A DNA stretch of 64,000 bases from Rhizoclosmatium globosum (lineage: Eukaryota > Chytridiomycota > Chytridiomycetes > Chytridiales > Chytriomycetaceae), in the NCBI GenBank assembly GCA_002104985.1, contig MCGO01000044.1:124001-188000 (forward strand). Direction: 5' to 3'. Below are positions 9,519 through 19,852 of the stretch, piece after piece (position 1 is the stretch's first letter; each line of letters begins with the position of its first letter). The notes under the pieces were generated by a model, which ran no database searches, was not told the DNA's origin, and saw only the letters and a program-made list of their open reading frames with translations. The position numbers and the translations under genes were made by a program.

Positions 9519-12289
9519 ATGGGTCCCAAGGCACCACCACCACCACCACCACCGCCTTCAAAGACACCAAAAACAGACACTGAATTCGAGTGGCCGCCCG
9601 AGCCCGAGGTCGTGCATGGCCACCGATACGGACACGCTCAATTCAGCGATGATGAAGACGCAATTCTCGCTGTGCCCTGCGTACACTTAGCCTACTTGTC
9701 AACTAATTCAACCATGGAAACAACTGATACAACTGATACAACTGAACAAGAAGCCGATGCCCTTGAAGCCGGCGCAGAGGCTTCCCATACAAAAATCTCT
9801 ACTTCTGAAGACATTGAACTCGAACGCCTCAAAGAACGAAGTGAAAGACGAAAGGAAAACAAACTACGCAGAAAAGAACACAAAATAATGAAGCGCCTTG
9901 ACCTGATTGTCTCTCCTTCTTTGTCGGGAACTGATGCCCCCCGTGGGAAACAACTTCATTCTTCCCACGCCACTTCAATAAAACCTCGCTTGGAAGTTCC
10001 TCTGCACGATATGATTCAAAGGTATACCATTGTTGTTTATATTCTCATCATTTATTCATCACTTTCTCCTTCGGACTTCAGATCAAAGTCTCATTCAAAA
10101 CACGTTAATGCGTACCAACACAAGCCGAGACATGGAAGTGGAAGCAGTAGCGGAAGAGGAGATGCCTCATGCAGTTTGGAACAACGCCAGAAGGCATTGA
10201 ATACATATGGCGGGACGGAATCATCCAACTCCAAAGCCAAGCGATCCTCCGGTTCTTCAGTCGCTCCATCATCTTGGGTCTCAAAAGTTTCTCCTGCATC
10301 CATCTCAACTACGTCCACTTCAGCCAAAAAACCCTCGTTCAAAGCCCCACCTGAGTTCACTCAGGAAAACACCAAAGTGAAGGCCGGCGACTGGATCTGC
10401 AATTCTTGTGAATACGTCAACTTCAGATACCGCTTGGACTGCAATCATTGTGGCACTGGAAAATTCACATCAATCAGACAAGATGACTATGTAGAAGAGC
10501 GTGACGAAAATGAAATGACTTTGGAAGAATACGAAGAGGCATATGATATTTCAGACAACGAATCCACAGCAGCACCTTCATCAACCACCACAACAGCCAC
10601 TTCAACTACCACAATCAAACCCACCAAACCCAACAACGCTCCTCAAACCTCCTACTTTGACATTATCCGTGCTGCCAACGAAAAACTACTCAACCTCGAC
10701 ATTTCCCAAGACGAAAACCATCACATCCCCAAAAACACCACCACAATCCTACAAAACAACAAACTCAAACCCCTCCTCATAACCGAAGACCACTTCCCAT
10801 CCCTCTCCACCACCACCATCACCTCCATAACAACCAAACCAAAACCCCCCGTCTCATACGCCGGCATCGCCAAAGACGAATCCGCAGAAACCGCAGCAAA
10901 ACTCGCATCCGCACATCCACACAGCCACCCCCGCCACCCCGCCCAACCAACCGTCACAATCCCCGCCGTCGTCCTCGAACTCGACGAATGGAGCAGCTGG
11001 AACACTGCCGCCCATCCCAAACCCAAAGCCCGCAAAACCGGTGCATCCAGTACCACCAAACTTGAGAAATGGACGTCGCTTGACGGTGCAAACGAGGACG
11101 GCGAAGGTGACGAGACTGAGAAGAAGAAACGTGGTGGAAACAGTGGTGGCGGTGGTGGTAGTGGTGGTGGTGGTGGTGCTTCGCGTGCAGTAACGGAAAA
11201 AAGAGGGAAGCGAGGAAGTAGTAGTGGTGGTGGTGGAGCTGGTGGAGCAACATCAAAGAAATGGGAGGAATTCTTTCCCGCGCCTGCGTCGTTGGTGGAT
11301 CCACCACTTGGACACAGAGACGGTGTCCAAACCAAAGTCCTTGTACGAAACTACATGGGGACGCCGAATACAGGCGGCAGTAACACCTCTCAAACGACGT
11401 TAGTAGATGATGATGGTGAAGGGTTTGGTCCAGTGGATATTGCGGCTACGGATGCGATTCGCGCGGATTCAAAGCAGGAGGCTTTGTGTGCGGAACCTTT
11501 GGAACGAGGGACGATGACGACGGCGGCGATGGATCCAGATAATGAACTGGACTTTGAAGCTTTGCTCGTTGCGTCTTCTGGTGGTGTTTTCAACGCTGGC
11601 GATGGGAAGTATGAGTGGGGTATGTCTACGCCGCCTGAAGATCGTGTTGGTGAAAGTAATATCGAGGCAGAGAGTGTTGTTATGGAAGAAAGTGTTGGTG
11701 GTGGTGGTGGTGGTGGTGCAGGAGAGGAAGGTGAGGAAGAAGTGATGGAATTCAGTTCTGCTTGTTATGGGGAAGAGTACGCGATGGATGCGGATGAAGA
11801 TGTGAAGCCTGTGAAACGTCATAATGGGTCTCGTCGTGGATCCAGGTTTAAGGAGTGGCTGTTGCGTGGGAATGGTGAAGGGGTTGTTGTGGACGATGGA
11901 GATGATGGAAGAGTGGTAGTGAATTGTAGAGGAGAACAGGAGAAAGAGTTCGAAAAGCAGGAAGAGGAAGAGGAGCAGGTGGAAATTCAAGTTGAACAGT
12001 TTGAAGTTCTGCCAGGGAAGCCTCTGGAGTCTCGCTCTGTGATGCCGACTTTTACGGTTCCTGCTGTTGAGCTTCCTTACGACGAATGGGCTGACGCGCC
12101 GGCTGCTGTTGATCCTGTGCCTGTTCCCACGTTTGTGAGAACAGTCAAGAGCGTATATGTTCCGGCATCATCTGTGCCGGAAAAGATGGTTTGTTGTTGT
12201 TGTTTCTTTCATGTTCAATTCATTTCCTCACAAGCGTACTTATCACCTCATCATTGCAGAAAGGAAATAAGAAACGATACCCAAGATGA
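9519..12289 (+). CDS. RanBP2-type zinc-finger protein, largely disordered
   Basis: Three exons with introns at 10022-10081 (60 nt, in frame) and 12189-12259 (71 nt) give 879 residues. The one clear domain is a RanBP2/NZF-type zinc finger around residue 265: KAGDWICNSCEYVNFRYRLD followed by CNHCGTGKF, with the W-x-C-x2-C and C-x2-C ligands. Such fingers bind ubiquitin or single-stranded RNA. The N-terminus is poly-Pro; a basic coil (ERRKENKLRRKEHKIMKRL) precedes the finger; the rest is Ser/Thr-, Gly- and acidic-rich. The short block VPAVELPYDEWADAP near the C-terminus echoes IPAVVLELDEWSSWN near the middle, suggesting a repeated linear motif. Base use switches from C-rich (10600-11040) to G/T-rich (after 11100). 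RNA binding is plausible but unproven. Confidence 0.65.
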
Positions 12290-12375
12290 TACCAGAGATA
12301 CCCATCGCATGAATTTATTATTGTTATTCCTCCTTGCTGCTACTTATTCTTTTGAGATATCCAAATAAAATCACT

Positions 12376-13997
12376 CTAAAATAACATCCACCATATGAAG
12401 GCAGCACAAGAAGCGAAAAGAAATACATCTAGCGCTGAAAAAGCAGGTAAACGCAACGTCGGGAGTATGAACATACGCACCGGACGCAACGAAAGTTCAA
12501 TTGCTACAGGGAAGTGATCACTTGGATACCACAACCCGCTCGTTTCGTCTCCTTCCGCATCACGAATGATTTCCGTCTTTGAAACCCGAGTTTTCCAATG
12601 AGGTGAAATGTAAATGTAGTCAATACGAGTTGGCCCCGCCACTCCCGTGAAATCATGGAAAGTTCCCTCTGTATTGGAATGATTCAAACCAAGTGCATCA
12701 AACAGACCAGCATCCGTTTCAATCGCTTTGTTTTCAGGAGACCCATTCGCCCAGTTGTTAAAATCCCCTATGATAACAACAAGAACGCGTGAAGGATCCA
12801 AATTATGCTGTGCCAAGTACTCCTTTGTTCGCTGAGCAACAAGTTGTGCACCTTTCACCCTCGCAACTGGCGCCTCATGATCCAAATGCACATTCACAAC
12901 GATAGTTTCTGGGTAATCCACAGAATCATTCCCCACAGCCTGGTTGGGAACCAAATGCGCCATGGTCGCGATGCGGGATAGGTTATTCCCCCATGACTTT
13001 GTGACGGAACCAGGAACGTTTGGAGTTTCCGAGAGCCAGTATGTTTCCGAGAAGCGGAGCATGAAGATTCTGGGATCATAAAAGATGGGTGTAGCTTCTC
13101 CACCGAGGTCCCATTCACGGCCGACGCCGACTGATTGGTACCATGGGAATGCGGCTGCTATTTGTTGGCGTTGGAATAAGAGGGCTTCTTGGAGGCCGAA
13201 GATGGATGGTTTGTGCGTGGAATAAATTGCCCGGTGGATGTATCGTCGATAATGCCATCCGTTCAATTGGTCTTGTGCGGATCCGTAGCGGATATTGAAA
13301 GAGAGAATATTGAGAGTGGAAGTGGATATTAGTGGTGCTGGGGACACGGGCCAAGGGTTGTTGTGATCAGAGACAACGAGGGTATTTCCCGGCAACACCA
13401 GGATTCCAACACGAGCGCCATCAAAGAATGAGACAATTACAAGTTCTTTAGTTGTTCGGTTGTGAGTAGTTGATGAATTCGGAGGGACGGGGCTAGAAGC
13501 CTCTGATCCAAGCGAGAGTCCTTCAGTCACTTGAACACTGAATTGATTCTCTGAGCAGTTCTCAACAGTTACCTATTCAATATTAACAGTGTTATTGTGA
13601 GATAGAAGCATCAATTCCTTACATGACTCAGAGCGCCTTGGTTAGGAACAAGCACAAATCCAAGCGGAAGTTCCGTGCTCAGACCAGAGTAGCGATAAAC
13701 CGAACCCGGCGGAATAAACGCTGCATCCGCCACAGTTTGTCCATCAACCGACACCAACACAACCTCAAAGTCGTTGCGCGTGAATGCCTTGCTGCCTCCA
13801 ACGGGAACGGCATCCCAGCCACCGCTCACGCTTCTCCTCGCAACTGAAACAGAAACAGTGCCTGTGCTCGAATTCACGAACGTGACAGCATTCTTGTTTG
13901 GTCCGAAAGACACCTGTGGAAGGAACGGAGGTCGCATTTTGGGGGACTTGTTTTCCAAAACCAATTTCCACCACTGGAATTCTTCTTCTCCTGACAT
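12376..13997 (-). CDS. Endonuclease/exonuclease/phosphatase-fold protein with C-terminal membrane anchor
   Basis: Two exons (13997-13623, 13572-12376) give 523 residues. The second half is an EEP domain with the expected motif series: LSFNIRYGS, GLQEAL (metal Glu), VNVHLDH, GDFNNWANG (Asn/Asp pair), RIDYIYIS and the catalytic YPSDHFPVA near the end. A hydrophobic C-terminus (ALDVFLFASCAAFIWWMLF) predicts a tail anchor. The N-terminal ~240 residues form two beta-rich segments (for example KNAVTFVNSSTGTVSVSVA) of unknown family. EEP enzymes include DNases, deadenylases and phosphoinositide or sphingomyelin phosphatases; sequence alone does not choose. A longer open frame upstream starts with TTG, so ATG 13997 is preferred. 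It converges on the zinc-finger gene with an 86 bp gap. Confidence 0.7.
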
Positions 13998-14220
13998 GCC
14001 CCATTCAACGCAGTGAGAAAGAAATGAATACAGACTCAATTCTTAAACATAAATTGCCATGATATTCAGTCCAAAAAAAGCATTCGTAATATGACCCCAA
14101 CCCATCCTCCCCCAAACAACTGTTTTTTAACACCCAAATTCAATATGCTTCTCTTCTCTCTTCCTTCATTCTCTCTCTTCTTTCTTGTTATGACTTTCTC
14201 CTTTCCAAAAAAACCCCTCA

Positions 14221-14577
14221 ATGAATGAAAACCTTCTCCGCACACTCCGCTGCCCAATCTCCCTTGAATTGTTCACAGACCCCGTTATTGCCCAAGACGG
14301 ATACACATATGAACGAGCAGCGATCAAGTCGTGGTGGGCCCGGCGGAGGCGTATCAATGCGGAGGGGCAGATCAAGTCTCCCATGACAGGTCAGGTGTTG
14401 TGTTCGGCGACTGTGATTCCGAATCGTCAGTTGAAAGCTGTGATTGAGTCGTTGAGGGAGGTTATGGAGTTGCCGGTAACATGGATAAGTTGGGGCTTGT
14501 GTCGGACCATGTCAATACCAAACTGTTGGAATCATCGGCAAACCGTCACTGGACCAACATATCACTCTCTTTCATAA
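14221..14577 (+). CDS. Small U-box domain protein
   Basis: A 118-residue frame whose first 80 residues are a complete U-box: RCPISLELFTDPVIAQDGYT, then YERAAIKSWWARRRR, SPMTGQVL and IPNRQLKAVIESL. U-boxes are RING-like E2-binding domains without zinc and act as E3 ubiquitin ligases. After GTAACATGG at about 14475 the protein is low-quality sequence, so an intron may begin there and the true C-terminus may differ; I could not find a convincing next exon. Divergent from the EEP gene, about 220 bp between starts. The U-box is certain, the extent is not. Confidence 0.65.
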   Translation: MNENLLRTLRCPISLELFTDPVIAQDGYTYERAAIKSWWARRRRINAEGQIKSPMTGQVLCSATVIPNRQLKAVIESLREVMELPVTWISWGLCRTMSIPNCWNHRQTVTGPTYHSLS

Positions 14578-14955
14578 ACTTTTTTTGTTGCATTTGCCTT
14601 GTCATCTATTTCATTCTTAATCAAGATTCATCCCTCGTTTCTTCCATATAAAATAATAAACAATAGTGTACATTTATTAATACTGAAATACTGATAAAAT
14701 CCTGATAAATAATATGGGTATAATAATCCAATACATTCAGACCCCAACCCACCTACCCAACAACAGCACCAGCCCCAACCTCATTCATAACAACACCTCC
14801 TCCCGCAACATTAACAACAGGAACATACCCCATCTTTCCAGCCGCCCACTGTCCAAACCACGCGAAAAACTCAGTCAACCAAATTCTCCCAACCTCAGCC
14901 ACAACTTTAACCCCCACAACACCAAACTCACACAAAACGCGCCACCACCCCATCA
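14578..14955. other. Intergenic or 3' region with no supported gene
   Basis: AT-rich up to about 14740, then C-rich (14740-14955). The C-rich part is the possible continuation of the minus-strand gene to the right in another frame, but it shows no recognisable domain. Confidence 0.4.
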
Positions 14956-15839
14956 TCACTCCCAAATCCCACCACTCGCAGAAACGGCAACCACAACAAA
15001 CAACTGCATCAAAAGACTCAACGTCACCGTCCCCGTCACAGAGTTTTGCGCAAGATTGTCGAGCCATGGTTGTCGTGCAGAGTGATCTGCGAAATAGACG
15101 GCGTCGGGTTTCCGTTCGCGGACCCAGTGGCCAGGCATCTTGACGCGGTATCCTACTTTCTTGGGGAGCTCCTTGTGCTTTTTGACGAGGACTTTTGTGT
15201 TGGTGGTTGTGGCTGTAGTGGTGGTAGCGACTTGGGTATCAACGTCAGAAGGTTTGGGGTAGGTGGCTCTGCTGCTGGTGCAGTAACAGAAAGAGGAGGT
15301 GGTAAGGAAGCAAGCACCGAAGTTTCCGTTCCGGAAACAGGATTGGCGGCGTTCTTTTTCCGACCTGTCATCCGTTTTCGTAAACTCTCGTACCCGAATG
15401 ACTTGATTTCCGATAGTAACAATTGGTTCTGCTGGACATCGGGTATTGGGGCAGCAACCTTGTCCGAAACAACAGCAATCACGGACCCACTAGCGACCAA
15501 CTCAAACGCACCAATCGGCAACACCTCTTCGTCTCTTTCTTTTTTGGTTGCTTCGGCAGCAGGCTGAATCGACGCAGGTACTTGTTGCCTCCTGAGAGTA
15601 GAAACCGATTTCGGAATGTGTCCCAACGCAATGCCACCTTCTTCCTCTTCTGATTCTTCGACAACTCGTTCCTTGCGCCCGAAACGTCTACCAATTTCGC
15701 CGCTCCCTAGCGTTATGCCTCGCTTTAAATTTGAACCTTCAAGTACGCCGACAGTGGGTGCTGGCGCTGGTGCACTATTCTGGCGGAATTTTGTACGCGC
15801 AGGAACAAGTGGCCTTGGTCCCATCATTTTCTCCTTCAT
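14956..15839 (-). CDS. Uncertain 3' part of the VASt gene, or separate tail-anchored protein
   Basis: Two open stretches lie in different frames. The first (15839 to about 15395) is charged and low-complexity and starts by overlapping the VASt gene's stop by four bases. The second (about 15270-14956) reads KVLVKKHKELPKKVGYRVKM, a Trp/basic block and then a hydrophobic helix (TLSLLMQLFVVVAVSASGG) just before the stop. A donor GTACGAG near 15400 and an acceptor near 15270 would join the two in phase. VASt (Lam/Aster-type) sterol transporters end in a membrane helix, so this may be the 3' end of the neighbouring gene with a frame lost to sequence error. Transcript evidence is needed to choose. 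Confidence 0.35.
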
Positions 15840-18021
15840 TCCTTTGTATCTCCGTTTGGAAACGACGACTCTTCATTCGTTGTGCGCTCTGAACTGGCAT
15901 AAGTCTCAGATGTGACACTGAACCGATCATTTGATTTGCTTGGAGTAGGGGTCGGTCTTATTGTTGAGCCCGGAGTAATCAGTGAAGACGACATCATTGA
16001 CATTGCAGGGGAAGAGACGATACTCATCGTCTGTGGAGATGTCGTCGCTTTGATGGGAGAAGAGGTGCCCGAGACTGCAGCTAAGGGCTGTATTACTGTA
16101 GACGCGAACATTTTCTTGCTAGGATGGCTGGAAAACTGGATGTCAGGGGTTTGCGCATGAGTTGTCAGAGCTCGAGGGGTAGTTTGTTCTGGGTGGAATT
16201 GTTGATACATTTCAACATGATCGAGGTGTGATGTTGCCGTTTTGATGCTGTGACAAGCTGTGTCGAGACTACCGCGACGAGGATTATCATGCATGTTGTA
16301 GAAACCACCGGCCGTTTTGCTGTATATAGTTTCGTCCTCATCTAATGTCGTGGCGATGCTTGGATTATAATGGGCTGCCCGAGGAGGAGTATTGTGCTCT
16401 GAATAAGGAATTGAAGAATACAGCGAGGACGGAGAAGCTCTGTTTGGAAGCTGTTTTGACTGAGGGGAGGGCGTGCATGGTCGCTCGGTGTAAGGTTGGA
16501 CAATAGTATTGGATCGACGCAACGGGGACGGCGCTGATGGGGAAGGGCTCTTGCTATAAGTAAGAGGAGAGTGCATAGCAGTAACTGGCTCAGAACGTGG
16601 ACCTGTTGGTCGTTTGATTTGGTGACGAAGGATCCTTGGGTTATCATTGTGGTTTGGTTTTGTAGTGAGTTGTTCAACCAAGCAATGCGCAAACTCGGAG
16701 AATAGTTCCATAGAAGTTATAGTAATATTATCTGAAGAAGTTTCAGATTAGAAAAAAAAGTTTGAAGAAAATTGGTTGAACTGACCTGCTAATAAACAAG
16801 ACTGTGTAAAGTCAACTCGAGCAAAAAGTTGAAGCTGGCAGGAAGAAGTGCCTTCCAAAGCGGTGATACAATAGGAGATGTTGACGCTGAATGACTCGCC
16901 GTAAGGCAATTGTGGCATCGAAAGCCGAGATTTAACCAGAACATGGTGTGCATTTTGCGCCATGAGAATTTGATCTTCGTGAACGAGAGTATTGACGTTT
17001 CCTACTGGGTTTAAAAACATGTTAAATCGTTGGTACATTCTTCAGTTTTTCAGCGCTCGGCTCAGCTAAATCAATTCCGTTTTTCTTTTTCGCTAGTCGC
17101 TTTTGGGTACATACCTAGTACAGATTTGAAAGGATGCTTGTAGGAAAGGTTGCGTTGGAATGGTTTGGCCTTCACAATAGACCAGCGACCAATTATGAGA
17201 TCTAGATAGCGTAAGAATCGCAAGAAAAAAGAGAAGGATACATGTACCTGAAGAACCAGAGCGTAAATGTGCGCATTTCAAAGCAAAGAGAGGATCCGAA
17301 TGGAGATCCATTGAAGGTGTATCATCATTACCAAACAGCATTGCGAAAGTTGAGTTGAGAGACGCGTCAATAACGCAAGTTGCAAGTTGGGAACCGAATT
17401 TAAGGGAGGAGCAAGTGCAAGCTGTTGAGGAGGATGACAGGGGGGCATCATCAAGTTCTGGGGTTGGGGTTGGAGGGTGGTGAGGCAGTGCAGAAGAAGT
17501 CGATGGACTGTTTACGGCATTTGGGGTTGTAGCCGAAGGGGAGTGGTAAGGGGAGTTGAGGAAGAGGGGGGGAAACCAAGCACAGGCTGGACACCTTTCT
17601 CCTTCTCTTTCTCCTTCACTTTATCTGACACGCGCCTTGGCTGGACCGGCGACGGAAACAGCGGAGCTTCATTGTCGCTCTCTGAGTTGTCTGAGTTGTG
17701 CGAGTCGTCTGAGTTAAACGCGCTCTGGTTTGGCGTTTCAAACAAGTCGTCAAAGGAAGACGAGGCCGAGGACGAGGGCGCTTGGAAGACAACCGCCGCG
17801 AGTGGAATGCGCTTTGGCGAAGAGTGAGCGTGGTTGTTGTTGTTGTTGTTGTTGTTTGGCGGCACTTGCTCACACTCCGAACCCGCAGCTGCAGCTGACT
17901 CGAAAAGTTCAAGCGGTGATACGTTAATATCAATGTCACTGAAAGAGTACGAAGTCGAGTGCGCGTGGTCAAGGACTGAGCTTGCGTCAAGTACCTCAAG
18001 ACTGCCCTCACAGTGTGACAT
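15836..18021 (-). CDS. VASt-domain protein (Lam/Aster-type sterol transfer family)
   Basis: Five exons (18021-17577, 17457-17248, 17201-17115, 17004-16786, 16731-15836) give a consistent 618-residue frame. The disordered N-terminus has poly-Asn and acidic Ser tracts. The VASt domain is spread over small exons: SLNSTFAMLFGNDD, IIGRWSIVKAKPFQRNLSYK followed by HPFKSVL, then LPYGESFSVNISYCITA, CQLQLFARVDFTQSCLLA and SMELFSEFAHCLVEQ. This order fits the family, whose members move sterols at membrane contact sites. I see no N-terminal GRAM/PH domain, which most relatives carry. The C-terminus is Ser/Pro-rich. A membrane helix may lie downstream (14956-15839). The first intron (119 nt) is the least certain junction. 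Confidence 0.65.
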
Positions 18022-18244
18022 TCCGTGTGGCCGATTTGGAGCTTTCTTTGTTTGCCCTTCCCTTTCTCAGCCAAAAAACGCGCTCCTCATTGGAAATGCT
18101 TGTGTGCAATTTTGCTCGCTTAACCAAAACATGTAGATATAATAGAAAAATGAAGTAAGGTCTCTTGAACCTTTTCTGTAGGATGGAAATCTCAAACAAA
18201 GAAAGAAGCACCAGAGGAAAGAACGAGACTGTCAGTGCAACGCA

Positions 18245-19797
18245 ATGTTCAAAATGGTTCCTTGTCATTTTATTCTGCTGGTGGTACTTCAGAACTCATG
18301 GGCTCGAGTCATTCCAATGGCAAAACCAGAGAACCTCCGCCCAACATTGAACGCCAGTTCCACTGTTATAAATAATCCTGCTTCGGGAGCCGGATATGAG
18401 CAAAGCTTATCAGGTGGTCCTCTGATTACAGGCTGCTATAACATCAATATATTTGTTTCTGGTGTGAAGGTGTGAAGGAATACTGTTCCCTCAAATCTTA
18501 CTTACATATGCAACCATCCAATACTTAGTTCAACGTGCAACTAGACTCAGGCTCATCCGATTTGTTAATTCCAGGCAGCACAATACAAGCATACACTGGT
18601 CCGACATATTCAACCTCCTCGAAGACCCCACTTACACAACAAACGGTTGGATCTAGCTTTGCCGATGGCTCGTCCTGGACAGGTCGATTCTACTATGACC
18701 AAGTAGGAATCGACGACGGCAGTATTATTGTCAGTGCGCCTTTTGCAGTCATGCAACAACAAACCAGTAACCCAACAGTAACAGACGGATCAACCTCTCA
18801 AGGCCTTCTTGGAATTGCGTACGATACATTGTCAACAGTGAATTACCTAAACTTACCTGCAGCATCAAAACAAATCCCTAAAACCGTCCTGTCAGCACTA
18901 TCAAACAATAAATCCATAGCAAATGATATGATTGCAATCAGAAGTTGCCCCGGGGATTCGCAAACACAATCCGTTGTTGACTGGGGTGCTTCCAACTCTT
19001 CCCTCACTTGCACACCTGAAGCGTCCATTTCATGGGCGGCCGTCATAAGTGCATCCTATTATACTGTGAATGTGACTTCCATCAAAATCGGCGACACCCA
19101 AATGGATCTTGATCACTCAAAGTGGCAACAGAATGGTGCAGTGAGCATCTTTGACAGTTGCACAACGGTTATGCTATTACCTGACAACATTTACAACATC
19201 TTTGTGACAACACTGACAAACTCGGGAGGATTCGGGAGCACCAGTGCGAAAAACATTGACTTGTTTTTGAACCAAGGATATGGGTTCAGCGATTTCGCGG
19301 CTGATTTCACGAAATTCCCGGACTTGACGTTTCAAATTCTTGGAGAGGATGGGGTCAGTCTTGTGGAGATTAGTATTCCGGCTCAAGGGTACATACAGCA
19401 AGACAGCAATGGGTATTCGTTTTTCACGGTTGGCTCACAGACGGAGCTGGGTGTAGTGTTTGGGGGAACTGTCTTTGATAATTTTTACGTGGTATTGGAT
19501 CGTGGCGGGCAGAGGGTTGGTTTGGGGCTGGGATGTGATTGTGAAATGTGAGAGACTATTTCTCCCTTAATTATTATCTAACCGTCGAATATCCATAGGT
19601 ATCTTTCTCAGGGTGCTCGAATGTCAACTGTCAAGAGTATTCAATTAGCAGGAGAGGGAACTTTGCTACCATCCAGTACACTGCCAAAAGGGAATACGGT
19701 TGGCGTGGATGGGACGAAAAATAACAAATCGAGTGCAATATCATCTCGTTCCTTTTTACCGATTCGATTGCTTATCTGTATTTTTGCTTTCCTATGA
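18245..19797 (+). CDS. Yapsin-like aspartic protease, GPI-anchored
   Basis: Three exons (18245-18469, 18529-19547, 19599-19797) give 480 residues. A signal peptide (MVPCHFILLVVLQNSWA) precedes a pepsin-fold protein with the first catalytic motif QLDSGSSDLLIPG split by the first intron. The second catalytic site reads VSIFDSCTTVMLLPDNIY: the Asp is kept, but the usual DTG/DSG is DSC. The flap region and C-terminal lobe follow. The last exon adds a Ser/Asn stalk and a hydrophobic tail (FLPIRLLICIFAFL), predicting GPI attachment, as in fungal yapsins that shed and remodel cell-surface proteins. There are several N-glycosylation sequons. Whether Cys in place of Gly permits catalysis is open. Confidence 0.8.
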
Positions 19798-19852
19798 TTT
19801 GGCTATAAACTATTGATACAATTTATGGATTATTTGTTTTTACTGTTGAACA

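Noticed and set aside
10721..11335. Minus-strand frame opposite the RanBP2-finger gene
   Set aside because: Composition mirrors Gly/Thr-rich codons of the plus-strand gene; no domain or start context.
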